A DNA stretch of 64,000 nucleotides. Source: Sporolactobacillus putidus (GTDB taxonomy: Bacteria > Bacillota > Bacilli > Bacillales > Sporolactobacillaceae). Shown one piece after another: positions 1 through 8,226 of this stretch. A model generated the notes under the pieces. The model did no database searches. It saw only the letters and a list, made by a program, of their open reading frames with translations, and was not told the origin of the DNA. Each line of letters begins with the position of its first letter. Positions within the stretch are counted from its first letter, which is position 1. The translations under genes and the position numbers were made by a program. The stretch is taken from contig NZ_BMOK01000013.1 of assembly GCF_014647035.1 (NCBI RefSeq), positions 38,414-102,413 of the forward strand, given 5' to 3'.

Positions 1-2
1 AC

Positions 3-131
3 GAACAGCTTATAGGATTAGGACGTATCATTTCTGATGGTGTATATCTCTTGGTGTTACTTTTGGAATGTTACAAGCCATTCATGCAAAGGAAAATAAC
101 GAACGGATTTAAACTGTTGCTTAGCACGTAA
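3..131 (+). pseudogene. possible 3' remnant of a GNAT acetyltransferase
   Basis: An open frame enters from the left edge and reads EQLIGLGRIISDGVY before losing similarity and stopping at TAA 129-131. The string VGxGRxISDG is typical of the central strand of GNAT acetyltransferases. The expected acetyl-CoA binding part (RGxGxG/A) is absent, so if this is a GNAT it is broken or truncated. It is also cut by the window edge. Weak call; it could be chance similarity. Confidence 0.22.
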
Positions 132-186
132 TCCACATTAAAATTGTGCATGGATCTGATGATAAAAAAGAATAGAGGTCATTCAT

Positions 187-1056
187 TTGGATGTTCACGT
201 GTATACTCTAAACGCTTTTTCTAAAAACGTGAATGGGGGCAACCCTGCCGGAGTCGTTTTAGATGCTGATGTTCTTAACCTCGAGGATAAGCAGAAGATT
301 GCCCGCCAGATTGGATTCTCAGAAACAGCCTTCGTTCAGCAGTCGGACATAGCCAACTTCAAATTGAGCTATTTTACTCCTAACCATGAAGTTGATTTAT
401 GCGGTCACGCGACCATTGCTACTTTCTCTTTAATGTTATTGAAAAAAAGAGTGCGTGTCGGCACGTACAGTTTGGAAACCCGCGCAGGTTTGCTGGAGGT
501 AACTGTTGACGGGGATCACCGGGTTTATCTTTCTCAATCGCTTCCCACATTTTATGAACAGCCGGACAGAGAAGAGATCGCGGATTCTTTAAATGTATCT
601 GTTTTGGAATTGGACAACAGCCTGCCCATAGAGATTGTGTCAACAGGACTTAAAGATATACTTGTTCCAATAAAAAGCGTGGACATTCTGAACAAGATTA
701 AACCTGATTTTTCTCAGATTACTGAAGTGAGCAGAAAATATCACGTCGTTGGCTATCACTTGTTCACGCCTGATCCAAAAACCGGTGTGACCGCCTGCTG
801 CAGAAACTTTGCGCCTTTGTATGATATTCCTGAAGAAAGTGCTACGGGCACTTCCACAGGGGCATTAACATGCTATTTATACAAATATGGAAGAATTTCA
901 GAAGAGCCTGTGCGTCCGTTGATTTTTGAACAAGGGTACAGTATGAACCGCCCTTCATTAATCCTTTCCAAATTAACACACAAACAGGGTAGGGTTACCC
1001 GCATAGAAGTCGGAGGAACGGCTTCCAATTTAAACGAGCGAATCGTGATGATTTGA
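187..1056 (+). CDS. PhzF family isomerase/epimerase-like protein
   Basis: A 289-aa protein of usual PhzF length. PhzF proteins have a diaminopimelate-epimerase fold; the founding member isomerises a phenazine precursor, but most bacterial homologues have no known substrate. The family N-terminus is clear (VYTLNAFS near residue 5 and GGNPAGVV near 17), followed by the IGFSETAFV segment that carries the conserved glutamate, then the DLCGHATIA motif near residue 70 and a C-terminal ESATGTSTGAL segment. The TTG start at 187 is preferred because AGAGGT (174-179) lies 7 nt upstream; the next ATG reading at 191 is out of frame. There are no phenazine genes nearby, so the substrate cannot be inferred. 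Cytoplasmic, single gene. Confidence 0.88.
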   Translation: MDVHVYTLNAFSKNVNGGNPAGVVLDADVLNLEDKQKIARQIGFSETAFVQQSDIANFKLSYFTPNHEVDLCGHATIATFSLMLLKKRVRVGTYSLETRAGLLEVTVDGDHRVYLSQSLPTFYEQPDREEIADSLNVSVLELDNSLPIEIVSTGLKDILVPIKSVDILNKIKPDFSQITEVSRKYHVVGYHLFTPDPKTGVTACCRNFAPLYDIPEESATGTSTGALTCYLYKYGRISEEPVRPLIFEQGYSMNRPSLILSKLTHKQGRVTRIEVGGTASNLNERIVMI

Positions 1057-1113
1057 TTTTTAGGCACATCAAATAGCAGAAAGGTCTGATCAACGATGGA
1101 AGAAGGAAAAATT

Positions 1114-1634
1114 ATGATCAGAGAAGCGGAAAAATCGGATGCGGAGCCATTAATCACGTATCTAAACAAGATTGCCGCAGAATCTGATTTTTTGACATTC
1201 GGTTCGGCAGATAGCTCCATCTGACCATTGCAAAGGAAGAGTCATTGATTGAGAGCGTCCTGAGCAGAGAAAATGCATTGTTTCTGATCGCTGAATCCGG
1301 GGGGCAAATCGTTGGCAATCTGGACTTTTCCGGCGGTTCCAAATCCAGAACGGCCCATACCGGTGAATTCGGCATCAGTGTGCTGAAAGACTATTGGGGT
1401 GAAGGGATCGGCAAAGCGCTGGTGGCGGAACTTATCAATTGGGCACATAAAAATGACGTCATCAGAAAAATAAATCTGCGCGTCCGTACAGACAACGCGC
1501 GGGCAATCCGTCTTTATAAATCATTCGGTTTTGAAGAAGAGGGCACGATCAGAAGAGATTTTCTTATTGACGGTGTGTTTTACGATTCCTTGCAGATGGG
1601 TCTGCCTATCGATCCAAGCAATCCGCCCATATAA
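1114..1634 (+). pseudogene. GNAT N-acetyltransferase, frameshifted
   Basis: Two abutting frames together make one GNAT acetyltransferase. The first (ATG 1114, after GAAGGA) reads MIREAEKSDAE through ESDFLTFG and then hits TGA at 1222-1224. The second frame continues LHLTIAKEESLIESVL through GNLDFSGG, the acetyl-CoA binding strand DYWGEGIGKAL and the C-terminal NARAIRLYKSFGFEEEG. The break lies near 1208-1216, just after GCAGAT, and is best explained by loss of one base. The second half retains the whole cofactor site, but the first two strands are out of frame, so the enzyme is probably inactive. A shorter product from TTG 1245 would lack the N-terminal substrate part. A sequencing error cannot be excluded. 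Confidence 0.75.
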
Positions 1635-1641
1635 AGAAAAA

Positions 1642-1680
1642 ATCCGCTCCGTATGCCATTGCTGTATGGCTGAAGCGAAT
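1642..1680. terminator. hairpin between convergent genes
   Basis: An imperfect stem pairs ATCCGCT with AGCGAAT (with G-U) and inner GCCAT with ATGGC. It lies between the end of the acetyltransferase pseudogene and the end of the leftward nitrilase gene, so it may be a bidirectional terminator. A related element (TATGGCTGAAGCG) recurs at 2784-2808. Confidence 0.35.
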
Positions 1681-1777
1681 CTCTTAGTCAATCATTTTCA
1701 TACTCACACGCAGCTGTCCTTTTGCTGCTGGTTTTGTTTGCCTGCCGTCAGAGTCTGAAAGGGCAGCTATCTCGATT

Positions 1778-2686
1778 TCACTTTTTTATAAGCGCCGAAT
1801 CCTTTAACGTGTCTTCGAACATTTCAATGTATTTTTCCGGTCTCCAGTCGGTACCCTCAACTGATGCGTTGTATTTAAACAGGAACCGGGAAGCAAGGGA
1901 CAAGTCAATGGTCGCAGTGAACATCTCCGACTCGCTGGCGACATCATCCGTAAATTTATGCCCCGCAAAGTAATACGGTTCCCATGTTTTTCGGCTCGGC
2001 CCGATGATGCTGCTGCCTCCCCAGAAATCATTATAGAGATCCATGCCGCCCAGATTGGCAGACGCGATATAAATGCCTTCACGGATAACTCCGGCTTCAA
2101 GTGTTGTCGTGCCCAGGCCCTTGCCGTGGCATTTGGCGAGCGCCGTGCTATTGATATAGAGCCGGCAGCCTTTAGCGGCATAATAACGCATCAGCTCAGG
2201 AAAACAATAGGAATCATAACAGATGGCGCATCCGACGGGACCCCATGGCGTATCCAATATAAACGGTTTATCCCCCCGGGTCGCCCAATTGGGTTCCGGT
2301 GCCGGGAGATGCATTTTCCGGTAAGAACCGACCAATCCGTCCGGTGAAAAAACGGCCAGCGCATTATAAAGTTTTGATGGATCCGCAGTATCTTTTTCAG
2401 GCATGCCGAAAACTGCATAGATGCCGTACTTTTTTGTCAGATCGGCGATTTCATAAGTCGATTCACCTGGTATCGTCTCGGAAAGCTTAAACTGCATTTT
2501 TTCTTCGAGAGGTTTTTCAGTCTCGTCATCATAACCTGTCAGAGCCATTTCAGGAAAAACAATAAAATCGCTGCCCCGTTTCGCGGCGCTTTCAATGTAC
2601 CCCTTAATGCGATTCAGATTCTTTTCCTTATCTCCCCAAACAGCGTTAAACGTGACAACCGACAAGTTCATAACGTCTTTGAACAT
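1778..2686 (-). CDS. carbon-nitrogen hydrolase (nitrilase superfamily)
   Basis: A 302-aa amidase/nitrilase-superfamily enzyme, which cleaves a C-N bond in an amide or carbamoyl substrate through a Glu-Lys-Cys triad. All three elements are visible: FPEMALTGY (Glu) near residue 45, YRKMHLPAPEP (Lys) near 124 and GCAICYDSYCFPE (Cys) near 158. Length fits the superfamily. ATG 2686 follows GAAGGGG; an internal ATG at 2671 is possible. It is a singleton and converges with the acetyltransferase pseudogene. The YDSYCFPE context does not match the carbamoylputrescine amidase at 36516-37394 closely, so the two probably have different substrates, which I cannot name. Confidence 0.85.
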   Translation of the reverse strand: MFKDVMNLSVVTFNAVWGDKEKNLNRIKGYIESAAKRGSDFIVFPEMALTGYDDETEKPLEEKMQFKLSETIPGESTYEIADLTKKYGIYAVFGMPEKDTADPSKLYNALAVFSPDGLVGSYRKMHLPAPEPNWATRGDKPFILDTPWGPVGCAICYDSYCFPELMRYYAAKGCRLYINSTALAKCHGKGLGTTTLEAGVIREGIYIASANLGGMDLYNDFWGGSSIIGPSRKTWEPYYFAGHKFTDDVASESEMFTATIDLSLASRFLFKYNASVEGTDWRPEKYIEMFEDTLKDSALIKK

Positions 2687-2783
2687 TTTACCCCTTCTTT
2701 CCTTGGTAGATTTTATATATGTTTATAATATCACTATATTTCGAAACGTCAGTCTATTTGTAAGATAATTTTCCATAAAAAAT

Positions 2784-2808
2784 AATCCGTTCTATGGCTG
2801 AAGCGGAT
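2784..2808. repeat. short hairpin related to the one at 1642-1680
   Basis: ATCCGTTC pairs with GAAGCGGAT around a short loop. The sequence TATGGCTGAAGCG is shared with 1642-1680. It sits upstream of the nitrilase gene and downstream of the macrodomain gene, and could terminate the latter. Confidence 0.3.
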
Positions 2809-2959
2809 CTATTGATAGAAAAGTTAGTGTTGTCACAGCTTGTGAGGAATGCAACCGTGTTTGTGCGAATAACAGAATGGCGGAGTATGGGACTGTGCGC
2901 TAGTGAATATCGCTTTTATAATAATCAAAAAGAGCCGTTCCGTCACAGAGAAACTTGAG

Positions 2960-3466
2960 TCAGCCTTTATCGGCCTTTTCATAGGCTTTCCTGGTTTCTT
3001 CATCAAAGCAAACCATCTGCACGTGTGCAACATGTTCTGAGCGGGCAAGAAAATCCCGGATGGTCTGAACGGCAATGGCAGCCGCCTGGTTCAATGGAAA
3101 GTGATAAACGCCCGTGCTAATGGAGGGAAACGCGACCTTTCGGCATCCGTGGGCGTCGGCCAGTTTCAGGCTGTTCAGATAACTGTTCCTCAGCAAATCG
3201 GCTTCATGGCGGCTGCCGCCCTGCCAGACCGGGCCGGGGGTATGGATCACGAATTTAGCGGGCAGACGATAGCCCTTAGTGATTTTCGCTTCGCCGGTTG
3301 CGCACCCGTGCAATGCCCTGCACTCTTCAAGGAGTTGCGGCCCGGCGGCTCTGTGAATTGCGCCGTCTACACCGCCTCCGCCGAGCAGAGATGTGTTTGC
3401 GGCATTGACAATGGCATCCGCTTTGACAGTTGTAATATCTCCAAGAATGATAGTGAATGATTTCAA
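2960..3466 (-). CDS. macrodomain protein, probable O-acetyl-ADP-ribose deacetylase
   Basis: A 168-aa single macrodomain. Such proteins bind ADP-ribose and many hydrolyse O-acetyl-ADP-ribose or remove ADP-ribose from proteins. The sequence shows GDIT near residue 9, VDAIVNAAN-type KADAIVNAANTSLLGGGGVDGAIH near 16-39, ALHGCATGEAKIT and FPSISTGVYHFP, which are the substrate-binding loops of the YmdB/MacroD type. The ATG at 3464-3466 lies 13 nt from an AGGAGG, which is long; CTG four codons upstream is in frame and better spaced, so the exact start is uncertain. Cytoplasmic, apparently monocistronic. Confidence 0.9.
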   Translation of the reverse strand: MKSFTIILGDITTVKADAIVNAANTSLLGGGGVDGAIHRAAGPQLLEECRALHGCATGEAKITKGYRLPAKFVIHTPGPVWQGGSRHEADLLRNSYLNSLKLADAHGCRKVAFPSISTGVYHFPLNQAAAIAVQTIRDFLARSEHVAHVQMVCFDEETRKAYEKADKG

Positions 3467-3620
3467 GGATCAGGCCTCCTGTACATGATTAAATCTATTA
3501 AAGCACAGTCTCGATTGACGTTTAGAAACTAAGATTGATTTTATCCAGTTGCGGCATGGTTGAGGAAGATTGAGCCAAGAAGGAACTGAATCTTGACTGT
3601 CTGCCCAAAAGCAAAAAAAC

Positions 3621-3705
3621 AGAACCGAAATTCAGAAGATCAGCCGAAATGAGAAAAAGTTCAACTTAATCCAGAAAAAGTTCAGCCAAAAATGATCAAA
3701 ATTCG
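3621..3705. repeat. degenerate short direct repeats in a 507-bp intergenic gap
   Basis: The gap 3467-3974 holds no convincing gene. Within it, AGAAAAAGTTCA occurs twice exactly 21 bp apart (3652 and 3673), with looser copies on either side. This resembles the other 20-21 bp arrays in the window. Confidence 0.45.
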
Positions 3706-3924
3706 TTCTATGTCATGAAGTGAAACTTTGTCAAAGTTGCAAAGAAAGTTTCTCCATCTTACATTCAATGGTTACTTTAACTCACTCTCTTCAAATTTAC
3801 CCGCAAAATCCGTGTTTACCTCGCAAACAGTTTTCGTTATGCACTAAGCAATTTTTGAGTACATATCCGGTAGCGAAAACAACGCCGATAATAATCGCGG
3901 CTGTGTTCGTTTTTGCCCCAACCT

Positions 3925-3961
3925 AAATGTTTCCAATCCCCTCCGTCGATCGGAAACATTT
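3925..3961. terminator. hairpin at the end of the maltose operon
   Basis: AAATGTTTCC (3925-3934) pairs perfectly with GGAAACATTT (3952-3961). It lies 14 nt beyond the pgmB stop in the direction of transcription. The T-run is better on the + strand than on the - strand, so it may act in both directions. Confidence 0.6.
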
Positions 3962-3974
3962 TTAAATCGGCTAT

Positions 3975-4655
3975 TTATGCGTTAATCTTCATTGCGGCTT
4001 CAATGTTAACCAGCGTCATGTCTGTCGTACGGGCAAAGCGAATATCAGCGGCGCTTAATTCAGTGGCATCACCAATTCCGATGGATGTTTCGCCGGCGCC
4101 ATTAATGGCTTGAATCCCGGCAGCGGCATCTTCAATCCCAATGCATTCTTCGGGCTTCAAGTGCAGCAGTTCAGCCCCACGAACATATATTTCCGGATCC
4201 GGCTTGCCCTTCTTCAGCTTCGACGGGTCGACAACTATTGGAAAATATTTTACCAGATCCAGCTTCTCAAGGATGATCGGCGAATTCTTTGAAGCGGATG
4301 CCAAACAAATTTTATAATTGTGGGCAGCCAAGTCTTTTAAGAACGCCGGGATTCCAGGTAATATATCTTCATCGGTCATTTTTCCGATCAGTGTTAAATA
4401 GTTGTCATTTTTTTTAGCGGCGAACCGGATCTTTTCTTCTTCGGTATAATCGTTTTCTTTATTGCCCGCCTTCAAAATCATTTCCAGTGAGTCCATACGG
4501 CTGATCCCTTTAAGACCATCCGCGAGTGCTTTTGTCCATGTCACACCGAGCTCATCGGCAAGTTGGTGCCAGGCCTGACCGTGATACTTGGAGGTTAACG
4601 TAATCACGCCGTCCAAATCGAAAATAAATCCTTTAATATCTTTAAAGTTTGCCAA
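3975..4655 (-). CDS. pgmB: beta-phosphoglucomutase
   Basis: Converts beta-glucose 1-phosphate, the product of maltose phosphorylase, into glucose 6-phosphate for glycolysis. A 226-aa HAD-family protein with the nucleophile/acid motif DLDGVI near residue 13, the cap domain, SASKNS (motif II Ser) and PDPEIYV/IEDAAAGIQA (motifs III-IV), all expected for PgmB. An ATG 18 nt upstream (4671-4673) overlaps the AGGAGG itself, so the TTG at 4653-4655, 8 nt after that site, is the better start and gives MANFKDIKGFIFDLDG. It is the last gene of the maltose cluster, right after galM, and probably translationally coupled to it. Confidence 0.93.
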   Translation of the reverse strand: MANFKDIKGFIFDLDGVITLTSKYHGQAWHQLADELGVTWTKALADGLKGISRMDSLEMILKAGNKENDYTEEEKIRFAAKKNDNYLTLIGKMTDEDILPGIPAFLKDLAAHNYKICLASASKNSPIILEKLDLVKYFPIVVDPSKLKKGKPDPEIYVRGAELLHLKPEECIGIEDAAAGIQAINGAGETSIGIGDATELSAADIRFARTTDMTLVNIEAAMKINA

Positions 4656-4669
4656 TCTATTTTCCCTCC

Positions 4670-5710
4670 TCATCTAATTTCTTCATAGTGATACTGTACG
4701 GTATAAACTTCAGCTTGATTCGCACTTAAAACGATGTCCCCAAAGCCTGGATGATGGATGGCATCCGGAAGTGTCTGTGCTTCAATCGCCACGCCATTAT
4801 ACGGATGGCTTGCTTCCCATTCCTTTGATTTTCCAATCACATCAGGATTTGCCGTGAACATCACGACACCATTTCGGTCGGAATAAACGCTGATTTGCCG
4901 GTGATCTGAGCGATCCCGTATCACAACAGCCGGCTGCTCCCGGTCGGCCAATTTAAAAGCATCGTCAAATTGTGTTTTACCTGATTCTCGCTGCAATTGC
5001 GCCAGGGCAGACTGCAATGTTACAGGCTTGGAAAAATCAAATGCTGTTTCATGGTTCTCAAGTAAACGACCGGTCGGCAGTTTTTGACCGTCGGTTTCGA
5101 CGTGTTGACGGCTATTAATTTGCAGTTCATGGTTCATGATGGTTTCTTGGTCATTGCTTAAATTGAAGTATACATGCGTCATTGGATTGAAAAGTGTGTC
5201 CGCATTGCTTTGACCGTAAAATTGAATCGTGACTTTGTCCTGATTGTCCAGAATGTAAGAGATTTTTGCCTCAATATCTCCCGGAAAACCATCGTCTTGA
5301 GTTGTAATCTTTCGACTGAATGTAACCTTCACAGCATCATGGGAGCTTTCCGTCGCGGCTTGCCAGTTCCAGCTGGAAAAGCCATGGTCACCGCCGTGAA
5401 TCAAATTCGGCCCTTCGTTTGCTGAAACATGGTACTTAACGTTGTTAATGGTGAAGCACCCGTTCTTAATCCGGCCGCCCACGCGGCCAATGGTGTGACC
5501 GACATGAAATGGATTCGTCAGATAAGAGTTGACGTCATCGAATTGTAAAATCATATTGTGCAATTTATCATCTTGATCCGGGACCATAAATCCCTGCCAG
5601 GTTGCTGCATAGGACATACAGACGACCTGCACTTGGTGATCGTTTTCCAATGTATATTGCATAATTGGCTCATCGGCAATTGAACCAATCACAGCTTTGG
5701 AAATTTTCAC
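4670..5710 (-). CDS. galM: aldose 1-epimerase (mutarotase)
   Basis: Interconverts alpha- and beta-anomers of glucose. Maltose phosphorylase releases glucose whose anomeric form matters for the kinase, which explains its place here. 346 aa, normal for the family. Visible signatures are GRVGGRI near residue 75, NLIHGG with a catalytic His, NPMTHVYFNLS with the second His, and VAIEAQTLPD with the catalytic Glu near the C-terminus. The start is GTG 5708-5710 after AAGGAGG with a good 7-nt spacer. It lies between mapA and pgmB, separated from mapA by a 15-bp-arm hairpin. Confidence 0.93.
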   Translation of the reverse strand: MKISKAVIGSIADEPIMQYTLENDHQVQVVCMSYAATWQGFMVPDQDDKLHNMILQFDDVNSYLTNPFHVGHTIGRVGGRIKNGCFTINNVKYHVSANEGPNLIHGGDHGFSSWNWQAATESSHDAVKVTFSRKITTQDDGFPGDIEAKISYILDNQDKVTIQFYGQSNADTLFNPMTHVYFNLSNDQETIMNHELQINSRQHVETDGQKLPTGRLLENHETAFDFSKPVTLQSALAQLQRESGKTQFDDAFKLADREQPAVVIRDRSDHRQISVYSDRNGVVMFTANPDVIGKSKEWEASHPYNGVAIEAQTLPDAIHHPGFGDIVLSANQAEVYTVQYHYEEIR

Positions 5711-5760
5711 GATGCCGCCTCCTTAACCATTCTCTATCCTTCAGGTATAATTTCGGAATG

Positions 5761-5803
5761 AATCCATCAGAATACCTGTCGTCATCCAGTATTCTGATGG
5801 ATT
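5761..5803 (-). terminator. perfect intercistronic stem-loop between mapA and galM
   Basis: AATCCATCAGAATAC (5761-5775) and GTATTCTGATGGATT (5789-5803) are perfect 15-bp complements around a 13-nt loop. The right arm overlaps the mapA stop codon. No U-run follows in the direction of transcription, so partial termination or protection of the mapA 3' end is more likely than full termination. Confidence 0.65.
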
Positions 5804-8072
5804 AAGCCGTCACTGTTTCCGGCCCCAGTTGAACATTTTGTCCTTTAACATCAATAGTGAGCGGTTTGCCGGAAACTAATGTCAAGTGTGTTCCATCACT
5901 GCCAACAGAGACCTGAACAACCCGTCCGCGGAAGTTGAGCCGGAATCGGTATCCGCTCCATTTCTTAGGTAAAAATGGGGAAAAGTGTAATTGATCATGG
6001 CGGACGCGCATACCTGCGAAGCCTTGCACGATCGCTAACCAGCTGCCTGTCATTGATGTAATGTGCAGTCCGTCGGCAGTATCGTTATTGTAGTTATCCA
6101 GATCCAGCCGGGATGTCCGTTCATACATTTCAACGGCCTTATCTTCGTAATGCAAGTCGGCGGCTAAAATCGAATGAATGGAAGCCGACAAACTTGATTC
6201 ATGAACAGTTAAGGGTTCATAGAAATCAAAGTTAGCTTTCTTTTGCTCAGGTGTGAAGTCATCGATAAAGTCCCAGATGCCTTGAAGGATATCCCCTTGC
6301 TTGATAAATGCCGATCGCAAAATCTTATCCCAAGACCAATGCTGGTTAATGGGTAATTGATCAGCGGGAAGCTCGCTGACCGGCTTCAATTCTTTATCCA
6401 GGAAGTCATCGTCCTGAACAAAGATGCCAAGTTCATCGTCCTCCGGCAGATACATTTTGTTGATGATATCTTGCCAATGCTGCTTTTCTTCATTAGAAAC
6501 GTTTAGTTCAGCCGCCTGTTCAGGTGAAACATCATCCAAAATTTCAAGCGTGTATTTTAATGTCCATTTTGCGAGATAGTTTGTGTACCAGTTGTTATTG
6601 ACATTGTTTTCATATTCGTCAGGTCCGGTAACACCGTGAATCATGTACTGACCTTTGCGTTGCGAATAGTGTATCCGATCTGCCCAGAAGCGGGAAATTT
6701 CGGTTAGGACCTTGCTGCCTTCGTTCAATACATAGGATTTATCACCGGTATAACGGGTGTAGTTGTAAATCGCAAATGCAATATCGCCGTTCCGGTGAAT
6801 TTCTTCAAAGGTGATTTCCCATTCGTTGTGACATTCAATTCCATTGAAAGTCACCATCGGATACAAAGCACCCTTTAAGCCTTGTTCCTTAGCATTGACA
6901 TAAGCACCATCAAGCTGTTTGTAACGGTACATTAACAAATTACGGGTAACTGAAGAATCGGTAACCCCTAAGTACATCGGAATGGCGAATGCCTCGGTAT
7001 CCCAATAGGTGGCACCGCCGTACTTTTCACCGGTAAAGCCTTTAGGACCGATATTCAAACGATCATCTTCACCATAGTAAGTGGAGAATAATTGGTACAG
7101 GTTGAAGCGGATTCCTTGTTGCGCAGCATCGTCGCCGTCAATCTCAACATCGGATTTTTCCCAGCGTTGCGCCCAGACTTGTGAGTGAGCAGATTGCAGA
7201 TCAGATAACTTTTCTTCGGCAATTTTAGCCGCTAATTCGTGCATGGCTTGAATTAAGCTGGGCTGATCCTCGTAATCGCGTGAAGTAACGACAACAACAC
7301 GCTTTTCGAAGTAAGCTGTGCCAGCCGGTGCAAGTTCCTTACTGAACTGGTTTTGAACGGCCGATTCTAATTGATTCGTCTTTTCAGGCATCAAATCGGT
7401 TTTGTTGACCATTTCATCACCAACGATAAATCGAGGAGTGCCGAAATTATTTGCTTTGGTTATCGCAACAATTTCGCCTCTGTTTTCACTTTGTGATTTA
7501 TCCAGTATTTCCCAGAAACGTTCACCGTAATTTGCATCTTCATTTTTAACATCGGCATCAATTTGGGTGTTAACGGTCAATTTAAAGCTTGTTGATCCCG
7601 CATTTTCAAATTGATAAGCATCTACAAATAATTCCTTTTGTGCGGCGCTGACAAAGCGATCAATGGATACTTTTAATTTGGCGTCGTCTTTTTCGAGCAT
7701 AAATTCACGAGATAGGATGGAACGTTTCATGTCCAGCCTTAATGTAAAATCGCCGATCGAATCAGTGGCCAGATCAATGGGCTTATCGTTTATAAATACG
7801 TTTGTCTTAATAAAGTTAACAGCGTTGATCACTTTACCGAAGTACTTTGGATAGCCGTTCTTCCACCACCCGACACGTGTCTTGTCAGGAAACCAGACGC
7901 CGCCGATGTAAATACCTTGCAGTGTGTCGCCGCTATAATTTTCTTCAAAAAACCCCCGCATGCCCATGTAGCCGTTGCCAATGCTGGTCATGCTTTCCTG
8001 AAGGCGTTTGTTTTCTTTATCCAGTTTATGGGTAACGACTTCCCAGGAATCAATATCAAAGATCCGTTGCAT
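5802..8072 (-). CDS. mapA: maltose phosphorylase (GH65)
   Basis: Phosphorolyses intracellular maltose to glucose and beta-glucose 1-phosphate. The 756-aa length and the whole sequence fit GH65 maltose phosphorylases: an N-terminal beta-sandwich, then the (alpha/alpha)6 barrel with EKYGGATYWDTEAF near 349-362, the general acid Glu486 in HGVTGPDEYENNV, and HITSMTGSW/RVRHDQL in the C-terminal part. ATG 8070-8072 is chosen because AGGAGG lies 9 nt upstream and MQRIFDID matches the family start; an in-frame extension of 26 codons has no site and is discarded. It has its own promoter with a LacI-type operator. Confidence 0.96.
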   Translation of the reverse strand: MQRIFDIDSWEVVTHKLDKENKRLQESMTSIGNGYMGMRGFFEENYSGDTLQGIYIGGVWFPDKTRVGWWKNGYPKYFGKVINAVNFIKTNVFINDKPIDLATDSIGDFTLRLDMKRSILSREFMLEKDDAKLKVSIDRFVSAAQKELFVDAYQFENAGSTSFKLTVNTQIDADVKNEDANYGERFWEILDKSQSENRGEIVAITKANNFGTPRFIVGDEMVNKTDLMPEKTNQLESAVQNQFSKELAPAGTAYFEKRVVVVTSRDYEDQPSLIQAMHELAAKIAEEKLSDLQSAHSQVWAQRWEKSDVEIDGDDAAQQGIRFNLYQLFSTYYGEDDRLNIGPKGFTGEKYGGATYWDTEAFAIPMYLGVTDSSVTRNLLMYRYKQLDGAYVNAKEQGLKGALYPMVTFNGIECHNEWEITFEEIHRNGDIAFAIYNYTRYTGDKSYVLNEGSKVLTEISRFWADRIHYSQRKGQYMIHGVTGPDEYENNVNNNWYTNYLAKWTLKYTLEILDDVSPEQAAELNVSNEEKQHWQDIINKMYLPEDDELGIFVQDDDFLDKELKPVSELPADQLPINQHWSWDKILRSAFIKQGDILQGIWDFIDDFTPEQKKANFDFYEPLTVHESSLSASIHSILAADLHYEDKAVEMYERTSRLDLDNYNNDTADGLHITSMTGSWLAIVQGFAGMRVRHDQLHFSPFLPKKWSGYRFRLNFRGRVVQVSVGSDGTHLTLVSGKPLTIDVKGQNVQLGPETVTA

Positions 8073-8121
8073 AGTGCGATTCCTCCTCATATGTCCGTTT
8101 TGAATGTTCTTATATGCCCTT

Positions 8122-8171
8122 ATATTAAATGCAACCGGTTGCACCGTCAAACGGAATTTAAAACGGTTTCA
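8122..8171 (-). promoter_or_regulatory. mapA promoter with LacI operator and cre-like site
   Basis: Reading leftwards: -35 TTGACG (8145-8150), 17-nt spacer, -10 TAATAT (8122-8127). The palindrome TGCAACCGGTTGCA (8130-8143) fills the spacer, the position expected of a repressor site for the LacI regulator nearby. Just upstream, 8158-8171 read on the - strand is TGAAACCGTTTTAA, one mismatch from the CcpA cre consensus TGWAANCGNTNWCA. Confidence 0.82.
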
Positions 8172-8226
8172 ACTGACATTGCCGTAAATATAACAGACCA
8201 GTTCTCATTTAATATTGCTGATTAAC

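Noticed and set aside
3720..3926. 68-codon frame upstream of the maltose terminator
   Set aside because: No ribosome site and no family resemblance; overlaps repeats and a hairpin.
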